Shown: one piece after another, positions 11,285 through 23,094 of the stretch
Numbering within the stretch: the stretch's first letter is position 1
How the letters are laid out: every line of letters starts with the position of its first letter
Origin: Bondarzewia mesenterica
Taxonomy: Eukaryota > Basidiomycota > Agaricomycetes > Russulales > Bondarzewiaceae
Direction: 5' to 3'
DNA: 58,898 nucleotides
NCBI GenBank assembly: GCA_004802705.1
Contig: SGPL01000167.1
Location: 1 to 58,898, forward strand
Notes under the pieces: generated by a model
Told to the model about the DNA's origin: nothing
Database searches by the model: none
The model's input: the letters and a program-made list of their open reading frames with translations, nothing else
Made by a program: the position numbers and the translations under genes

Positions 11285-12773
11285 TTAGAACTCATCTTCG
11301 CGACCATCCATGAACGAGTCAGTGACAAGTCGGATAGGATGCATGTGCTTGTGCTCCAACAATCGTGAAGATTTCGGGCTTGCTGGAATAATAGATAGGC
11401 AGATGAAGTCCTGAAGGTCCTTTCGTCAGTCGGAGGAAGCTAACAACATACACAAGGCGTGCACGGACCTTGACTATCAACCTCCCCAGACTGAAGCCGC
11501 CATTCAGAACGTCTTTTCTGCATTTGACCTCGCCTTCCCAATTCAGCGTCTCATAGCCATCTTCAGCCTGACCAGATTGTGTCACGCCTACCGATATACC
11601 AGGTGGTATTGCGCGTAAGGTACCCTCGCCTAGGACGTGAGTATGAAATGCGTGATGTGCGCCTACGACGGCCTCGATCTGGCGCAGAATGAAAACACGG
11701 ACGACTGGCTGAGATGACGGGTGAAAGTTGTTTCTGAAGAGGTACAATATAGAGGGGGTGGGAGGCTTGGGGCGCAAAAATTCCTCGAATGAGGTGGGTG
11801 AGGCACAAAGCTGAAGGAAGAAAGGTATCGTATCCGTAATGGAATAGATGCGCACTGAAGGAATAAATAACTGTTACCAGTCTACAGTTAAAATGTGGAA
11901 GAATAATTGAAGGGGAAATGTATTTGGCGTACGTGGCACTCTATCGGCTCAATGCCCGAATCATTCAGTGATAGCATTGTCGAAATAATTTGGTACCACT
12001 CTTCCGGGAGGGATTTGATGGTTGCGTAAAAGGGAAAGGGGGAGGATATGATGGGCTGGTGCGGTCGTGTGCGAGGGAGAAAAATCAACGGCGTGCGGAG
12101 CCTGCAAAGAGGTCTGAGCAAAGACTACAATGCATAGGTGAGAAGTTTCATACGTCTTTCGTGCTTTCCATAGTCCTGATTTAGTAACATCGATGGTAAA
12201 TCTGTAGCAGCAATTGACGAGAAGGTCGTGCACGCCATTGAGAACCGCACTGTATGTCGGAGGCAGGCTATGTGTTCGATTGCCATCTTGATACGACTCA
12301 GGAATCGTAGTGTGGAAGGGAAGGGTTCTAGAACAAGATGCTGTGGATGGGTTTCCTAACTTCCAGATGGTGCACGTCCTACTGAAGAACACGACGTCGT
12401 TGGTTGCAACTCCAACGACAGTAAGATTGAGGAGACCGTCGAGCTGTGAGTATGAAACATGAGAATGCAGCCACTACGATGTACGCAGCCTATTTACCTT
12501 CAGAGTGACGGAGATGATGTCCTCCGTACTGTCCAGCTCGACATTTCCGCCAACTAATGCATTTGCACCGAAAGTCGGGGAAGGCACCCCAACTTCTTGG
12601 TCTCGAAGAAGGAGGGTAATGCCGTGTGCTCTGAGCGCAAAAGTCCCTGATGGTCTCGGTCGAAAAACTCTACGAATGGTGAGGGCGAGTTGGGTTTCGT
12701 CGGAATGAGGTTCAGGAGAATAAAGTGGTGCAGGGGCAGAGGGGGAATAAGCAGGAGAGTCTGGGAGAGACAT
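11285..12773 (-). CDS. arrestin-like N-terminal domain protein
   Basis: Five exons (minus): 12773-12498, 12443-12154, 12101-11933, 11870-11469 and 11410-11285; they sum to 420 residues. The proline-rich start SLPDSPAYSPSAPAPLYSPE is followed by a beta-strand-rich region with LPPTYSAVLNGVHDLLVNCCYRFTI, then GLWKARK, SLPEEWYQIIS and VRIYSITDTIPFFLQL. These spacings are typical of the alpha-arrestin-related proteins common in Agaricomycetes. Such proteins usually adapt membrane cargo to ubiquitin ligases, but no PY motif is evident here, so the role is inferred only from the fold. The intron before VRIYS uses an AACAG acceptor that restores LFIPSVRIYS. Confidence 0.7.
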
Positions 12774-13709
12774 TTGAAGAAATTAGCATCGAAACCCAGG
12801 AAATAGAAAGGTTAGCCCTGAAGAACAGTGAGTCATTTCCTCCAAGGAAGCGCCAAGAGGTCATTGGCGGACGCACGCGGATTCCAATGACCTGTGTGGG
12901 AGTCATGTTACAGATGAGCTAGTTATCGCTTTCGCGCCGACTTGCTCTTTTAACTTTGTCGTCAGATAGTCAGGCGCCGATGTGACTCCTACTAGGGCGC
13001 TGCGGCTTCGACCGCACCTAGATATAGCTGGGTACATACCTCTATGTTTGAAGATATCGACGTTGACTTTCGTTCGCAAGGTCAAATCCACGCAATGTGG
13101 TGACTTCCCGACGGTCGACAAAGTACTTACTGAAGACGGTCAGTATATTCATGCAGCCCTGGGCACAAATTGGAGGTAGACGAACTTGAAGCCGGCCGAT
13201 ACACACAAAAAAAGCATAGAAGAGGGGGCAATTGACCAGCGCTGCAAAGAGAGTAGGATAACAAGTAGCGTTTAAATATATTGCCATAGCCTAAGCAGTG
13301 AGCTAGCCTGAGAGATGATCATGACTCTAAAAACTAGAGTCTCCAGGAGTCGATCCAGCCTACTCCCAGATAGGGCAGATAACGATGGGCAAATGGAGGC
13401 TTCAGCTTCGGCTGTTGAAAGGATTTGCAACTTCCTTAAGTCTACCAGCTGCTTGTTCGTTACTGGTAAAGCTTAAAGACTCGGTTAGGACTCGGTCGTC
13501 TCAGAGACAAAGTCAAGTTGTTGCAAATAATTTGCAATGAACAGCTTTACGTACATACGTGGGAGTCGATTGCAATGTCGCGTACTCCCAACACTACTTA
13601 TACTGTCTCCTCAGCTTAGCTTACCGCATTTCTGGCAATAATTGTGTCTATTAGACCTGCTCACAATTTACAAACGTGCACAAGGCTCTTACACCTCGTA
13701 CATCCCACT
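12774..13709. other. divergent intergenic region
   Basis: Between the arrestin-like gene (minus) and the BSD gene (plus). A minus-strand frame, 13287-13042, begins with a hydrophobic stretch (TLFAALVNCPLFYAFFVCIG) resembling a membrane segment and has a GTAAGT donor soon after, but I found no convincing continuation. No gene is called. Confidence 0.35.
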
Positions 13710-15325
13710 ATGAACTTTTTCGATGCTGCTTATGAACCAGCGACATCATCTACACCACCGAGTCCTCCGGCGGAACCTGGCCATCACCGCCAGCAAAGTT
13801 TGAATGAAGAGGTGACGGAGGTCATTGGCCAGCTTGGGAGATTCTGGGGCGGATTCAGAAAACAAGTGCGTGTCTTATTGGATTGCTCTTCTGCATGCTG
13901 AGTGAACGATATCTGGTCGATCTTGTCAGAGTGAAACCGCTCTGCAGGCTGCGCGCAAGGACCTGGGAGGCTATGTGTTGCAAGCGCAGAGGGAATTCAA
14001 TAAATTATCCGTGACGCCAGAGAATGTGACGGCAGGACCGTCGACGTCAAGAGATGCTCCATCTACATCTGAAGAGGATGCGTCGGCCAGCTACTCTTCT
14101 ACGTCCACCTCTGCATCCGCATCAACATCAACTCTCACCGGAAATGAGCAGCAGCCAGCACCACAAGGTTTATTATCCCGTCTACAGTCATCTATTCCTC
14201 CGGATCTTCTCGCTACCGTGCAAAATACGCAGAACACCCTCTCTGAGACTCTCCGACATGCTCCTGAGCGCGTTGACCTTTCGCAACTGCGCAGCACATT
14301 TGGGAACGAGTTGCAGCGCATGCGTGTGCATAGTGCGGCAGCTCGTGGCGAGGAGCTCCTTCGTGGTGCCGGAGATCTCTTGCGTGAAGCAGTCCGTGTC
14401 GTTCCACCAGATGCGGCTGGTGGTAGCGGAAGTGGGACGACGGGGGTGATGTGGGACGGAACAGATGTATGGACTATGCCAGGTCTTTCTGGATCGGAGA
14501 CACCGCAATCCGACTCGCCTGTGGTTGGCAAGGAGCGCAGTCTTAGACGGAGTGGTGAGGTGACGGCGATTGCGACGCGCAAGGAAGCGCTTTTGAGGGC
14601 TTTGAGAACCAACCCGGAGATATTGAAGGTGGATCCCACTGTCGAGCACAGATCGTCACAGATGTTTGAGACATGGGTTAAGGCTGAGGTGGAGGAGAAG
14701 GAAGGTGGCCTCCTCGGAATGGAATGGAATGCACGGATTGAGAAGGAAATGGAGATTGATGGGACGGCGCTGAAGGACATGAAAGACGCTCTTGGTACGT
14801 TCTCTTTGAGTTGTAAGTGCGTGAATGCCCGTACACTGATTCGAAAATATACAGTTGCTTCTGAGATGACAGAAGATATATTTTGGACACGCTACTTCTT
14901 CCGCGTATATCAGATAGAGCAAGAAGAAATCCGACGGAAGGCGCTCTTGCAAGGTATGGGGCACCCCAGTAGGGGCCGTACTTTTTCCGACAGCTAATTA
15001 TACGTTATCAGGCCCTGTGGAACAAGAGGATGAGTTCAGCTGGGAAGATGACGACGAGGCGTCGTCCCCAACTACTACGCGCCCCCCACCCGAAGAGGGC
15101 CAAGAAACATCGGCTGAAACCTTGACCTCGAGTACGGCTATCCCTCCTCCATCGCCAGACAAACTATCGGCACCATCGCCTCAGTCTCTTACTCCCGGTA
15201 CATTGAGTTCGCGGGTGAGCAGTGAGGATAGCTATGACCTTGTATCTTCAGGACATGCAAGTGCTACGGGGGGAGCGAAGGAAAGAGAGGAGGAAGGCGA
15301 TGAGAGCGGCAGCGACTGGGAGTGA
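13710..15325 (+). CDS. BSD domain-containing protein
   Basis: Exons 13710-13865, 13930-14794, 14855-14953 and 15012-15325 give 477 residues. The N-terminal third has an acidic, Ser/Thr-rich linker (STSTSASASTSTLTGN) and a helical part. The BSD motif spans exon 3: VASEMTEDIFWTRYFFRV, with the conserved Phe-Trp pair, followed by QIEQEEIRRKALLQG. The tail is acidic and disordered with DEFSWEDDDE and SGSDWE at the end, the layout of the fungal/plant BSD proteins related to synapse-associated protein 1. Their cellular role is poorly known; they are distinct from the TFIIH BSD subunit, which has tandem BSD domains and a PH domain. The start is the first ATG that opens on coding sequence. Confidence 0.85.
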
Positions 15326-15586
15326 GTTGGTCGACTCGAGCGGACATATGTTATCAAGTTATTGTTGTACAGTAAGATTTGGATCGATTCCCTACGTATA
15401 AGCGCTGATTTTTGATCTTGTGAACAATTTGGAGAATCATCATCCCCCTCAAATACCGCTATCATCCTGTTCTCTATCCGCATTGGTATTTCCGTTGCTA
15501 TCTACATTCTAGACAGGTCCTTTGCGAACAGTCTGACTGAACAAACTTGCTTCAATGCTTGGGTAAAGAGTCTCTCATGAACTCCA

Positions 15587-16110
15587 TCAAAGCATGGTAG
15601 ACCTAATAAAACCTGACTCAAAACGACGTGACTGGGCATTTTCCAGGTTCGTATGTTGCATTGTCAACTGACCAAATCCGACATGCACTAGACAAGGATA
15701 CACTTGGGGGCAGTAACCGCAACCTTGTCCATGGCCTTCAGCTTCAAAGTACAGACGCATTTCCCCCCGCAGATCTTGCCCGATTTTATCGGTAGGCTAC
15801 GTTGGTCTCAGGGGCGCCAGGAAATGCTTGAAAGGGTATCTGAACCTTCTGCTTTGCCCATCAGATAGTCGTATGGAACAGCTTCCTGATCCATATATAT
15901 GTCCGCCGAGTCAATGAGTTCGTACTGACGGTCACGTACTTAATACGTGATAGAGACCCAACCGAACGTGCGACTTGAAGAATGGAAAGCAGTCAGTGTA
16001 GACAGGAGATACACTCTCGGAATTTTTCTGCCAGAGCCTGTAAGGGCCGGTAAGTACTGTCCTGTACTGTCACGGTATGATCGGGCAGACAAACAAACTG
16101 GTAAGGGGTA
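15587..16110 (-). CDS. possible small spliced gene or gene fragment, unknown
   Basis: I do not recognise it, but two stretches look strongly coding and join in phase. One reads YELIDSADIYMDQEAVPYD then LMGKAE up to a GTTCAG donor; the next begins after GGGCAAG and reads DLRGEMRLYFEAEGHGQGCG, continuing to a TGA at 15587. Upstream, VSPVYTDCFPFFKSH could be a preceding exon ending at about 15970. No ATG is fixed, so the 5' end is open. It may be the 3' part of a decayed gene. The C-x-x-C (CGYC) could bind metal, but that is a guess. Confidence 0.35.
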
Positions 16111-16288
16111 TGTTACGTAATCAATCAGCCGAAGCGTCACAGCTGCATCAGCGCCCGTTAGCATCCGTCAAAGCATCCGTCCACCTAGACCATTCCGATG
16201 GTGAGCTAGCCTCGAGGCTCCCTACCCCCCATCACCTCTTCGCCATCCTTATTCCATACCACTACAACTGTAAGTAGTCACAGGGTAG

Positions 16289-18693
16289 ATGATGGATCCC
16301 AGCCGTCGCACGCTAGGGCGCGTGCTGGCTCCCGATCTTCTTGTGAACAGCCTGCGGTTGTTCTGGGTGACGCTCGTGATATGGGGCGAAATCGGTGTTT
16401 TTTTCTACAGTCTTTCGAACTGTAGATGGCCGGACAACATGTTTAATCGTGTATGTAGTCCCTTGCTTTACTATCTTGTTCTTCAGTGCTTCAAGCTTCC
16501 GCCACGACGATTTCTTGTTTGCTGATATTTTTTACTTGCGTGCGAACCTATTTTTTCGTCGCGACAGTCCTCATCTTCTTCCCGCCCAGTCCATATCCTC
16601 CTCATAGCCGACCCACACGTACTTTCTGACACACACGTCCGCGCCCATACATTATCCCAGTACGTCCGCGACCTCCATCTGCACAAATCATGGACCGTCG
16701 CGCGTCGATTGCATCCACGTGCTATATTCTTCCTCGGAGATATACTCGCCAGTGGTGGGGCAATCAATGATGACGATGAGTAAGTGCAGTTGCCAAGTCT
16801 TGTTATATGTGGTGTGAATGAGATACTTTCCGGTGAGGTGCTCATAGGTATGATTTGTACGTGCGCAAGTTCAACGATACATTCAACATCAAGTCCGAAA
16901 TCGATGTGAAGTACCTACCTGGTAATGGCGATGTTGGGTGCGTTGTAAGAAGAGTGATTGATCCCGCTCCCTGTCTCAATTACTGATCCCAATTTGTTAT
17001 GCCCATGCAGAATGGGCGTATCGAATTCTTTCACGAAACATGTTCGTGAACGCTACACGAATTACTTCGGCCCCGTCAACCAATTGTTGTCAATCGCGAA
17101 CCACACGCTCGTCCTCCTAGATGCGCCTGGTCTCGTAAATGAAGATTACCTTCGCGCAGGTCGCGGCGTGACGTTTGAGCATTGGACACCTTCGACAGAC
17201 GGGCCCATTGAATTTGTTAAGGCTGTTGCCGCAGGTAACTTTGCTTGTGTTCTGCTGCATCCTATATCACGCCTTTCTGGCCCTGACCAAGCTTCTGTAG
17301 AGAATCGACGGGATCCGGTCATCCTATTCAGCCACATCCCTCTGCACCGTGCCGAATCACGTAGTTGTGGTCCTCTCAGGGAGAAAGGCACCATTCGACG
17401 CGGTGTAGGACGTGGCTGGCAAAATACTCTGGGAAAGCAAACATCTAATTTTCTGCTCGAAAGTTTGAAACCAGCAATAATATTCAGGTATGTGCATACG
17501 CTAGGCAGTCAGCTTCTTATATCTTGGTGACCAAAAAGTAATCGTCCCACATAATTAGTGCAAATGATAGGGACTACTGCGATATCACACATACTCTCCC
17601 TGTCTCTCCACCACTTAACTCTACAGATATAAACCGCCCAGAGCTCCACGAAATAACTGTCAAATCGTTTTCTCTAGTCCCACAGATCACTCGACCAGGT
17701 TTTCAACTTCTCTCCCTCCTTCCCGCTGACGAAGTTACAATTGAGCGTTCACCAACTTTTGCGCATACTCCATGCCTACTCCCCGCACTGCACGGGACTC
17801 TTACAGGACTTTATCTCCCCCTTTTCCTTTTCACGGTCATTGTCCTGCTGATGATGCACATTCGTCGCGCACACCGCTGGCTCTTCTCGCCTTCCGCTTT
17901 ATCCGCATCCCAACCGTACATCGCACATGTCCTCCCGGTACCCACACCACAGCCATCCAAGTATCTGTACGCTTACTCAAACACGCAAGTGTCACAGGGT
18001 GGACAAACCACACCGTCGTATTTCGAGCGGCCTGCGGTGCAACATGCAAATGGCGCTCGCGGCGAAGTGGGGGGACCGAAAACGCCAAGGACGCCTTGGG
18101 CGCATTGGAGTCCCGTACCTCCGCCATCCGGATTGGCTCCATTTTTGGCTCCCAGTGTCGATGGGGCAAGCGACGATGTAGAGAAGACCCCCAGGACACC
18201 GACATTGCGAACCCCTGTTATGACTTCAAGTACCATTGGTCGGTTGTTGAGTCCGAGGGGAGGTGTTTTGAGGGACGAGGTGGGCGAAGTGGGACCAGAA
18301 GACAAGGATGACGAGGATTGCATCTATGTCGGAAAGAAGACACAGGAAAACGGACTGGGCTTTGGTCCTGTCGGCGTCGAGAGTACACGAGTGGACAAGG
18401 GCGAGGACAAAGACCGTCGTTGTGGATGGGCATACGTATTCTCATTCCGAGGTCAACGAAGGAAGGTCGTGCTCCGTTGCCCACCGTGGATGCAGGCGGT
18501 CGGTCGGTTTTTGTTTCTTCCCCGAATTTTTGAGTATTGGATTAAGCGGGGATCGGAGAGGAGGATTGCAAGAGCTCGGCGTGCGAAGGGGAAGAAAAAA
18601 CCATTGTGGATAGTCATTGGGAGGGATATGGTGAGAGTCGTTTGGCCGGCGGCGGTTGTGTGGGCAGGCATTACTTGGATCTTTATCCGCTAG
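16289..18693 (+). CDS. Cdc1/Ted1-type metallophosphoesterase, membrane-bound
   Basis: Exons 16289-16450, 16568-16779, 16848-16937, 17011-17234, 17301-17487 and 17559-18693 give 669 residues. The family (Cdc1, Ted1, mammalian PGAP5) trims GPI-anchor glycans in the ER/Golgi using Mn. Seen in order: an N-terminal membrane segment, ILLIADPH, FFLGDIL, YLPGNGDVG, ILFSHIPLHR, SANDRDYCDI, a membrane helix near LYLPLFLFTVIVLLMM, a long linker with repeated (K/R)TPR-T-P motifs (cyclin-dependent kinase-like sites), and a C-terminal membrane segment after KGKKKP. The fifth motif normally carries a metal-binding His (GDDHDYC) where this protein has Arg. The C-terminal linker is variable. A second Met follows the first directly. 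Confidence 0.85.
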
Positions 18694-18971
18694 GTCGTGC
18701 TCCATGGCATGTATCAGGTGGTGTATTTTCTGGATATTGTTGGTATGTTGTAGCATCGGACTTGAACCCTTTTCGCACAATTCAGTTTGGCGGGACAATT
18801 TCATGACTTTTTATGTAGACTCTCTGCCTGTAATTGCGCCTTGGATAGCGTGTAATGTCCAGCATCTGATGATATGTAGCGTCTCTGACAACTTCAACTA
18901 CGTATAATTTCACGCAGATTCGACATATAGGAGCATCGTACATCATGTGCATTTGGAGCTCAGATTTCCAT

Positions 18972-21588
18972 TTAGGCAGCAGATGGCGAATCAGCTTTTC
19001 CGAGAAGGTATGCGATCGTCTGGAATGCGGCCCAAGGAACGAATTCTGTTGAAAAACAGTAAGAAATGTCAGCAATTCTAGTGCAGTGATCCACCTCCCA
19101 TTGATACGAGATGGAAAAACGATAAGAAAACTCACGCGGTGTCATGTGCCCGCTGTAATAAAACTCAACATCTACGCGAAACAGCAATTCAGCATCATGC
19201 CGGTGAAAAGCAAGGAAAACAGTTGAAGCGCACAGGTCAGCTTCCGCTCCTGATGCATGTTACCGTAAACGCCAAAATTCTCGACGCTGAACGTCTCGTT
19301 CTCAATGGGAGTTCGGAAGCCCTGTGCTCCACCCCAGGTCATATTTCTATGGTGAAGAGCAAAGAAGAATGTGTTGTTCAGCTATCATTATTGTGAAGTG
19401 ATATGCGAAAACGGACTGAATGGCGATGCGTGTACCCTCTGACACGAGAATGAAGTCCTAGAGGACGAAGATGAGTGAGTAGTTGATTTCTAACATGTTC
19501 AGGTTGCATGTAAATTAATGAGAAAGTCCCGACATACCGCTAGACCATGAGCAATGACCGTCCTCTCGCTCTTTTCGATTACGTTCGGAAGAACGCTGAG
19601 AGTCGATGGGATACTTTGGTCGCTACCTGGTCCACCCGTGGTCGGATTGATGTAGACGGGTCCTTGACAAGCTTCCCACACCACATGGGGTGCGTGGATT
19701 GCGTTCTGAACCTGGAAATTTCTAATAGTGAGCTTGGACAGCGAGTTCACGACATGGAAAAGTAACTGACATCAGTTCTGCATTCGATACAATGAAATGT
19801 CAAAGAGAGCGTTCATGCTTCCAAGATAAATGCATACTGACCTGTTGAAGTAGATAAACTCTTGCGTTGAGCGAGGGAACCCAATTACGCTCCCTTCAAG
19901 AATATTAAGTTCAGGCGTATGGAATCGATAAACCTCAAAGAACGTACAAGGAATCGGCCACATATCCGTAACTCGGTACACATCGAACGCGGGGTTAAGC
20001 CTACAAAAGACCGTTATCATCCAGAACAACCACGCTTCTCATTGATTTTTGCTCACGTGGTAGCAGCACTTTGAACCATGCTATGCACCCGGCAGCTGCT
20101 TATAGCGCTAGTTGTTCCATTCGTCCCGACAGGGAGCGGGAGCTGACCGGCAGGCGGATAAGTGACAAACTTGTCGAGGTAGTCAGTGTAACCACATGTG
20201 TCGGAGATGTTCTGGAGTTGCGCCAGAAAAGAGCTGTTGAAAGGGAAAACGTTCGCATTTGCCTGTGAGAGATGATGATTGACTGATAAAGATCAAGTAT
20301 TCACGAGATAAAGGGGAGATGTACCTGAGCAAAGCGAAGTGCAGGAATTTCTTGCTGCACGACTGTATATGAAAGGGAGGGATCCGCAATCCAAATACCT
20401 TTCAAATTGAGATCGAGGCCTTCCGGATGCTCGTAAATCCAATTGGCAATATACGGGACGTCTACGGCAATACAAGACGTGTCAATAGGTGTCGCGCAAC
20501 ATTATTACGATAACTCACAGAAGCCAGCATACTATACAAAATGGAGCATGTTAAAATTAGGACGCTACAAGTAGAATACGACTTTACGGACGCTTTCTCC
20601 CGAAACAAAGAAGGTGGATCCTTTCAATTCATGGAAGACCTCCAGGAACTGCTGCAGGAAACCCATCACCTCGGCGGCGAGCTCGTCATCGTTAGAGATA
20701 TCTGGTGTTCCTTGACTGAAGCCCGTCTAACCAGTCGCGTGCAGTCAATAATCCATTTACAATATCCCTGATTGATGTTGCTCTTACCCCTACAGGCTGC
20801 TCAACCCAAACGACGTTGGACAAGTTGGTCCATGACCAGGGGTTGCTAGATTTTCATCAGATCAACGATAAGGGCAAACAATTGATGGTGCGTACAGAGT
20901 AGGTTGGGCCTGACCCCAAGACCAAGCTGAAGTCGTCCAAAAAATCAGCATACCAGAATCAGATATCCAAAGTATCACGTACAGATGGGACCATTCTCTT
21001 GAAGGAATCCCTCCAGAGATGAGCAACCCGGGCCACCTTGGGTTATTCTTGAATGCCAATGAAGTAGTTCAAAATTTAAGAGCATACCGTTAGTCCAAAA
21101 GAGAAGATCGTTCGCGTTAGATGCATTCGTGGTAGGCCAGAACCTAAGAAGGCCGTAACAATGAATACAGGACTTTTACAATTCACTTGCGGAAGGGATC
21201 TCACCAAAAAAACAACTTCCTCGTCTCATTTGCCTGCCCAGAAATAGGCATGAGACCCGCCCAAGAGGGGCCGGCATCAAAGGGGACTAGAGACTTGTAA
21301 GATATGTCAATGACTTGCGAGAAAGATCATAGACACTCACCATCTGGGATAGCAGTGCCATCCACGAAGAACTTCTCTGCGGCTGGATTGGCAAAAGTGA
21401 TGGTGGACCCGTCCCGCCGCTTCATCTTGCCATCGACAGGCTGTGACGCCGAAACGCTATGTCGTTCTCGAAAACGTTTTGTGCATCTCGCGCTGAATGA
21501 GAGCAGACTCGCTCAGGTCTGCCATGGCGAAATCGCCAATATAGACAGCAGTAAGAAGTAAGAGCGAGAGATACTGAAACCCTTTCAT
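18972..21588 (-). CDS. S10 serine carboxypeptidase, secreted
   Basis: Carboxypeptidase Y-type exopeptidase. The N-terminus MKGFQYLSLLLLTAVYI is a signal peptide. Further along: ANPAAEKFFVDGTAIPD, VPFDAGPSWAGLMPISG, GGPGCSS, NPWSWTNLSNVVWVEQPVG, then the nucleophile elbow GES-YAGF, YVPYIANWIYEHPEG, AHGLADFILVSEGT (catalytic Asp) and YYSGHM (catalytic His). The gene has many small introns. YAGF sits in a 13-nt exon (20531-20519) placed directly after the catalytic Ser codon (intron 20591-20532). Near the start, SESALIQREMHKTF must shift one base to continue as RERHSVSASQP; the extra base falls in a TTTT run (plus 21471-21474). Everything downstream is open, so I take this as an indel error or a very recent lesion. 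Confidence 0.88.
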
Positions 21589-23094
21589 GGCGCAAGCAAG
21601 TCCGGGAGGTCCTACACCAAAGAAAATTCGAGGCGCGCCCTTTTATGAGACCAGGCGGACCGGGATTAATACTTTAAGAACAGACGGAGTAGGCCTGACC
21701 CCACTCCATTGAGTCGAATCGGATGGACGCGCGAGATATCCGAGATGCGTTAGATAGAAGCCCTAAATGATAACTACAATCTAGCAAGAATGAGGGCGTC
21801 ATCGACTCATGAGTCTCAGTGGGTTTGGTGAGTTAGCAAACTTGGCTGATCTCTAAGCGCATATGCCTGCATCAAATTCGCAATGAGCATACGGAACTGA
21901 ACCAGGATGAAATCTTACCTCCCCCATCATCAAGTCGAGAGTGAAATCTACTCATTTACTGAACATGCATGCCGAAAATGGCTTGTTCGCACGCACGAGT
22001 AGTCCCGTGCACCTCAGTCTCGTCAAAACGGCACGGCACCATGTGGAAGAGATTCGAAAATACAAGACGGTGCCAGCAAACAGATGCAACAACGGTAGTG
22101 GATTATAGATGGTGAGAACACTCGGTTTTTGTAAGGCGATGGAAGCTGGACGGCATGACGAGATGCAGGAGAAGTCGGCTTGCGCGCTGATTCATCGCAG
22201 CGACATGTGAGGTCCTGGGATGCCCTGGGGCCTCTAATAAGGTCACCTGGAGAGACCTCTGCTGGTAATGGTGACTGGTCAGTTGGAAACTTTGCCGGGG
22301 GCCGCCCGGGGCCAGGTCGCGCGCGTCCTGCGTGACTGTCGAATGGCCACCTACCGACTCGTCAAGTCGTATACCATATTGCCAGGTCGGAGGCGTAGAC
22401 TGGTACCCACGTTTGTCTATCGGGTTGGTACAACTCTGTCGATAGATAGATGCAATTCCAGCAAAAGATGCCCCGCAACGTCGCGCTTAGCCCAGTCTCC
22501 CGGGAGTAGAGTAGAGTAGAATAGCCATTCGTTAGCCTTCGTGCCTCAGGATCCTCCTGTCTGACGCTTAGCCTCCAGCTGTAGTCACTACTCGTCAACT
22601 TACAGTCGAGAACTTTGAAACGCCGTCGGAGTCAATGTACAATCAACTTGCAAGTCGAAGTGACGTCCATCATTGTGATCTAACTTATGTACTATTACAA
22701 ACAGCAAAAAATAATTTTTAGTTATGTACCATCAGGTACCATCACATCACGAGTATCAGCGGCAATCGGTATTGAGATCTATAGCGGCTTCATCAGTGCG
22801 CAAGCACTCGGTACTCAGGCAGGGCTCGCTCCCCGTTTTCTGATTCTTCAAATACTAGCTTTTCTATGCTTCGGGGCCCCTAGGGTACGTCTCTGTTCGA
22901 TTATGATGGCGGTTGACGGCTCCCTGATTCCTGAACATCTGTTTCAGACGCCGTGCCCTACCAAATAGCGAAAGCTATTCGTCTTATTCCTTATTCTGTA
23001 AAACTATAGCTAGCTACGAATTCAACGACATCGCGAATCCGCCACGTCTCACGCACATTACGACCAATACTCATATTCTTTTTTTTTATTCGGA
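21589..23094. other. divergent intergenic region
   Basis: About 1.5 kb between the carboxypeptidase (minus) and the OST-alpha-like gene (plus). I found no coding pattern. There are small simple repeats: GATAGATAGATG at 22439-22450 and AGTAGAGTAGAATAG-like words near 22506-22525. The T-run at about 23080-23087, just before the ATG at 23095, is a likely leader pyrimidine tract. Confidence 0.4.

Noticed and set aside
15690..15760. Minus-strand reading ending in a CILV box, resembling a CaaX mating-pheromone precursor
   Set aside because: The frame has no ATG at a suitable distance, and another frame of the same bases (DLRGEMRLYFEAEGHGQGCG) is much more protein-like and splices in phase.
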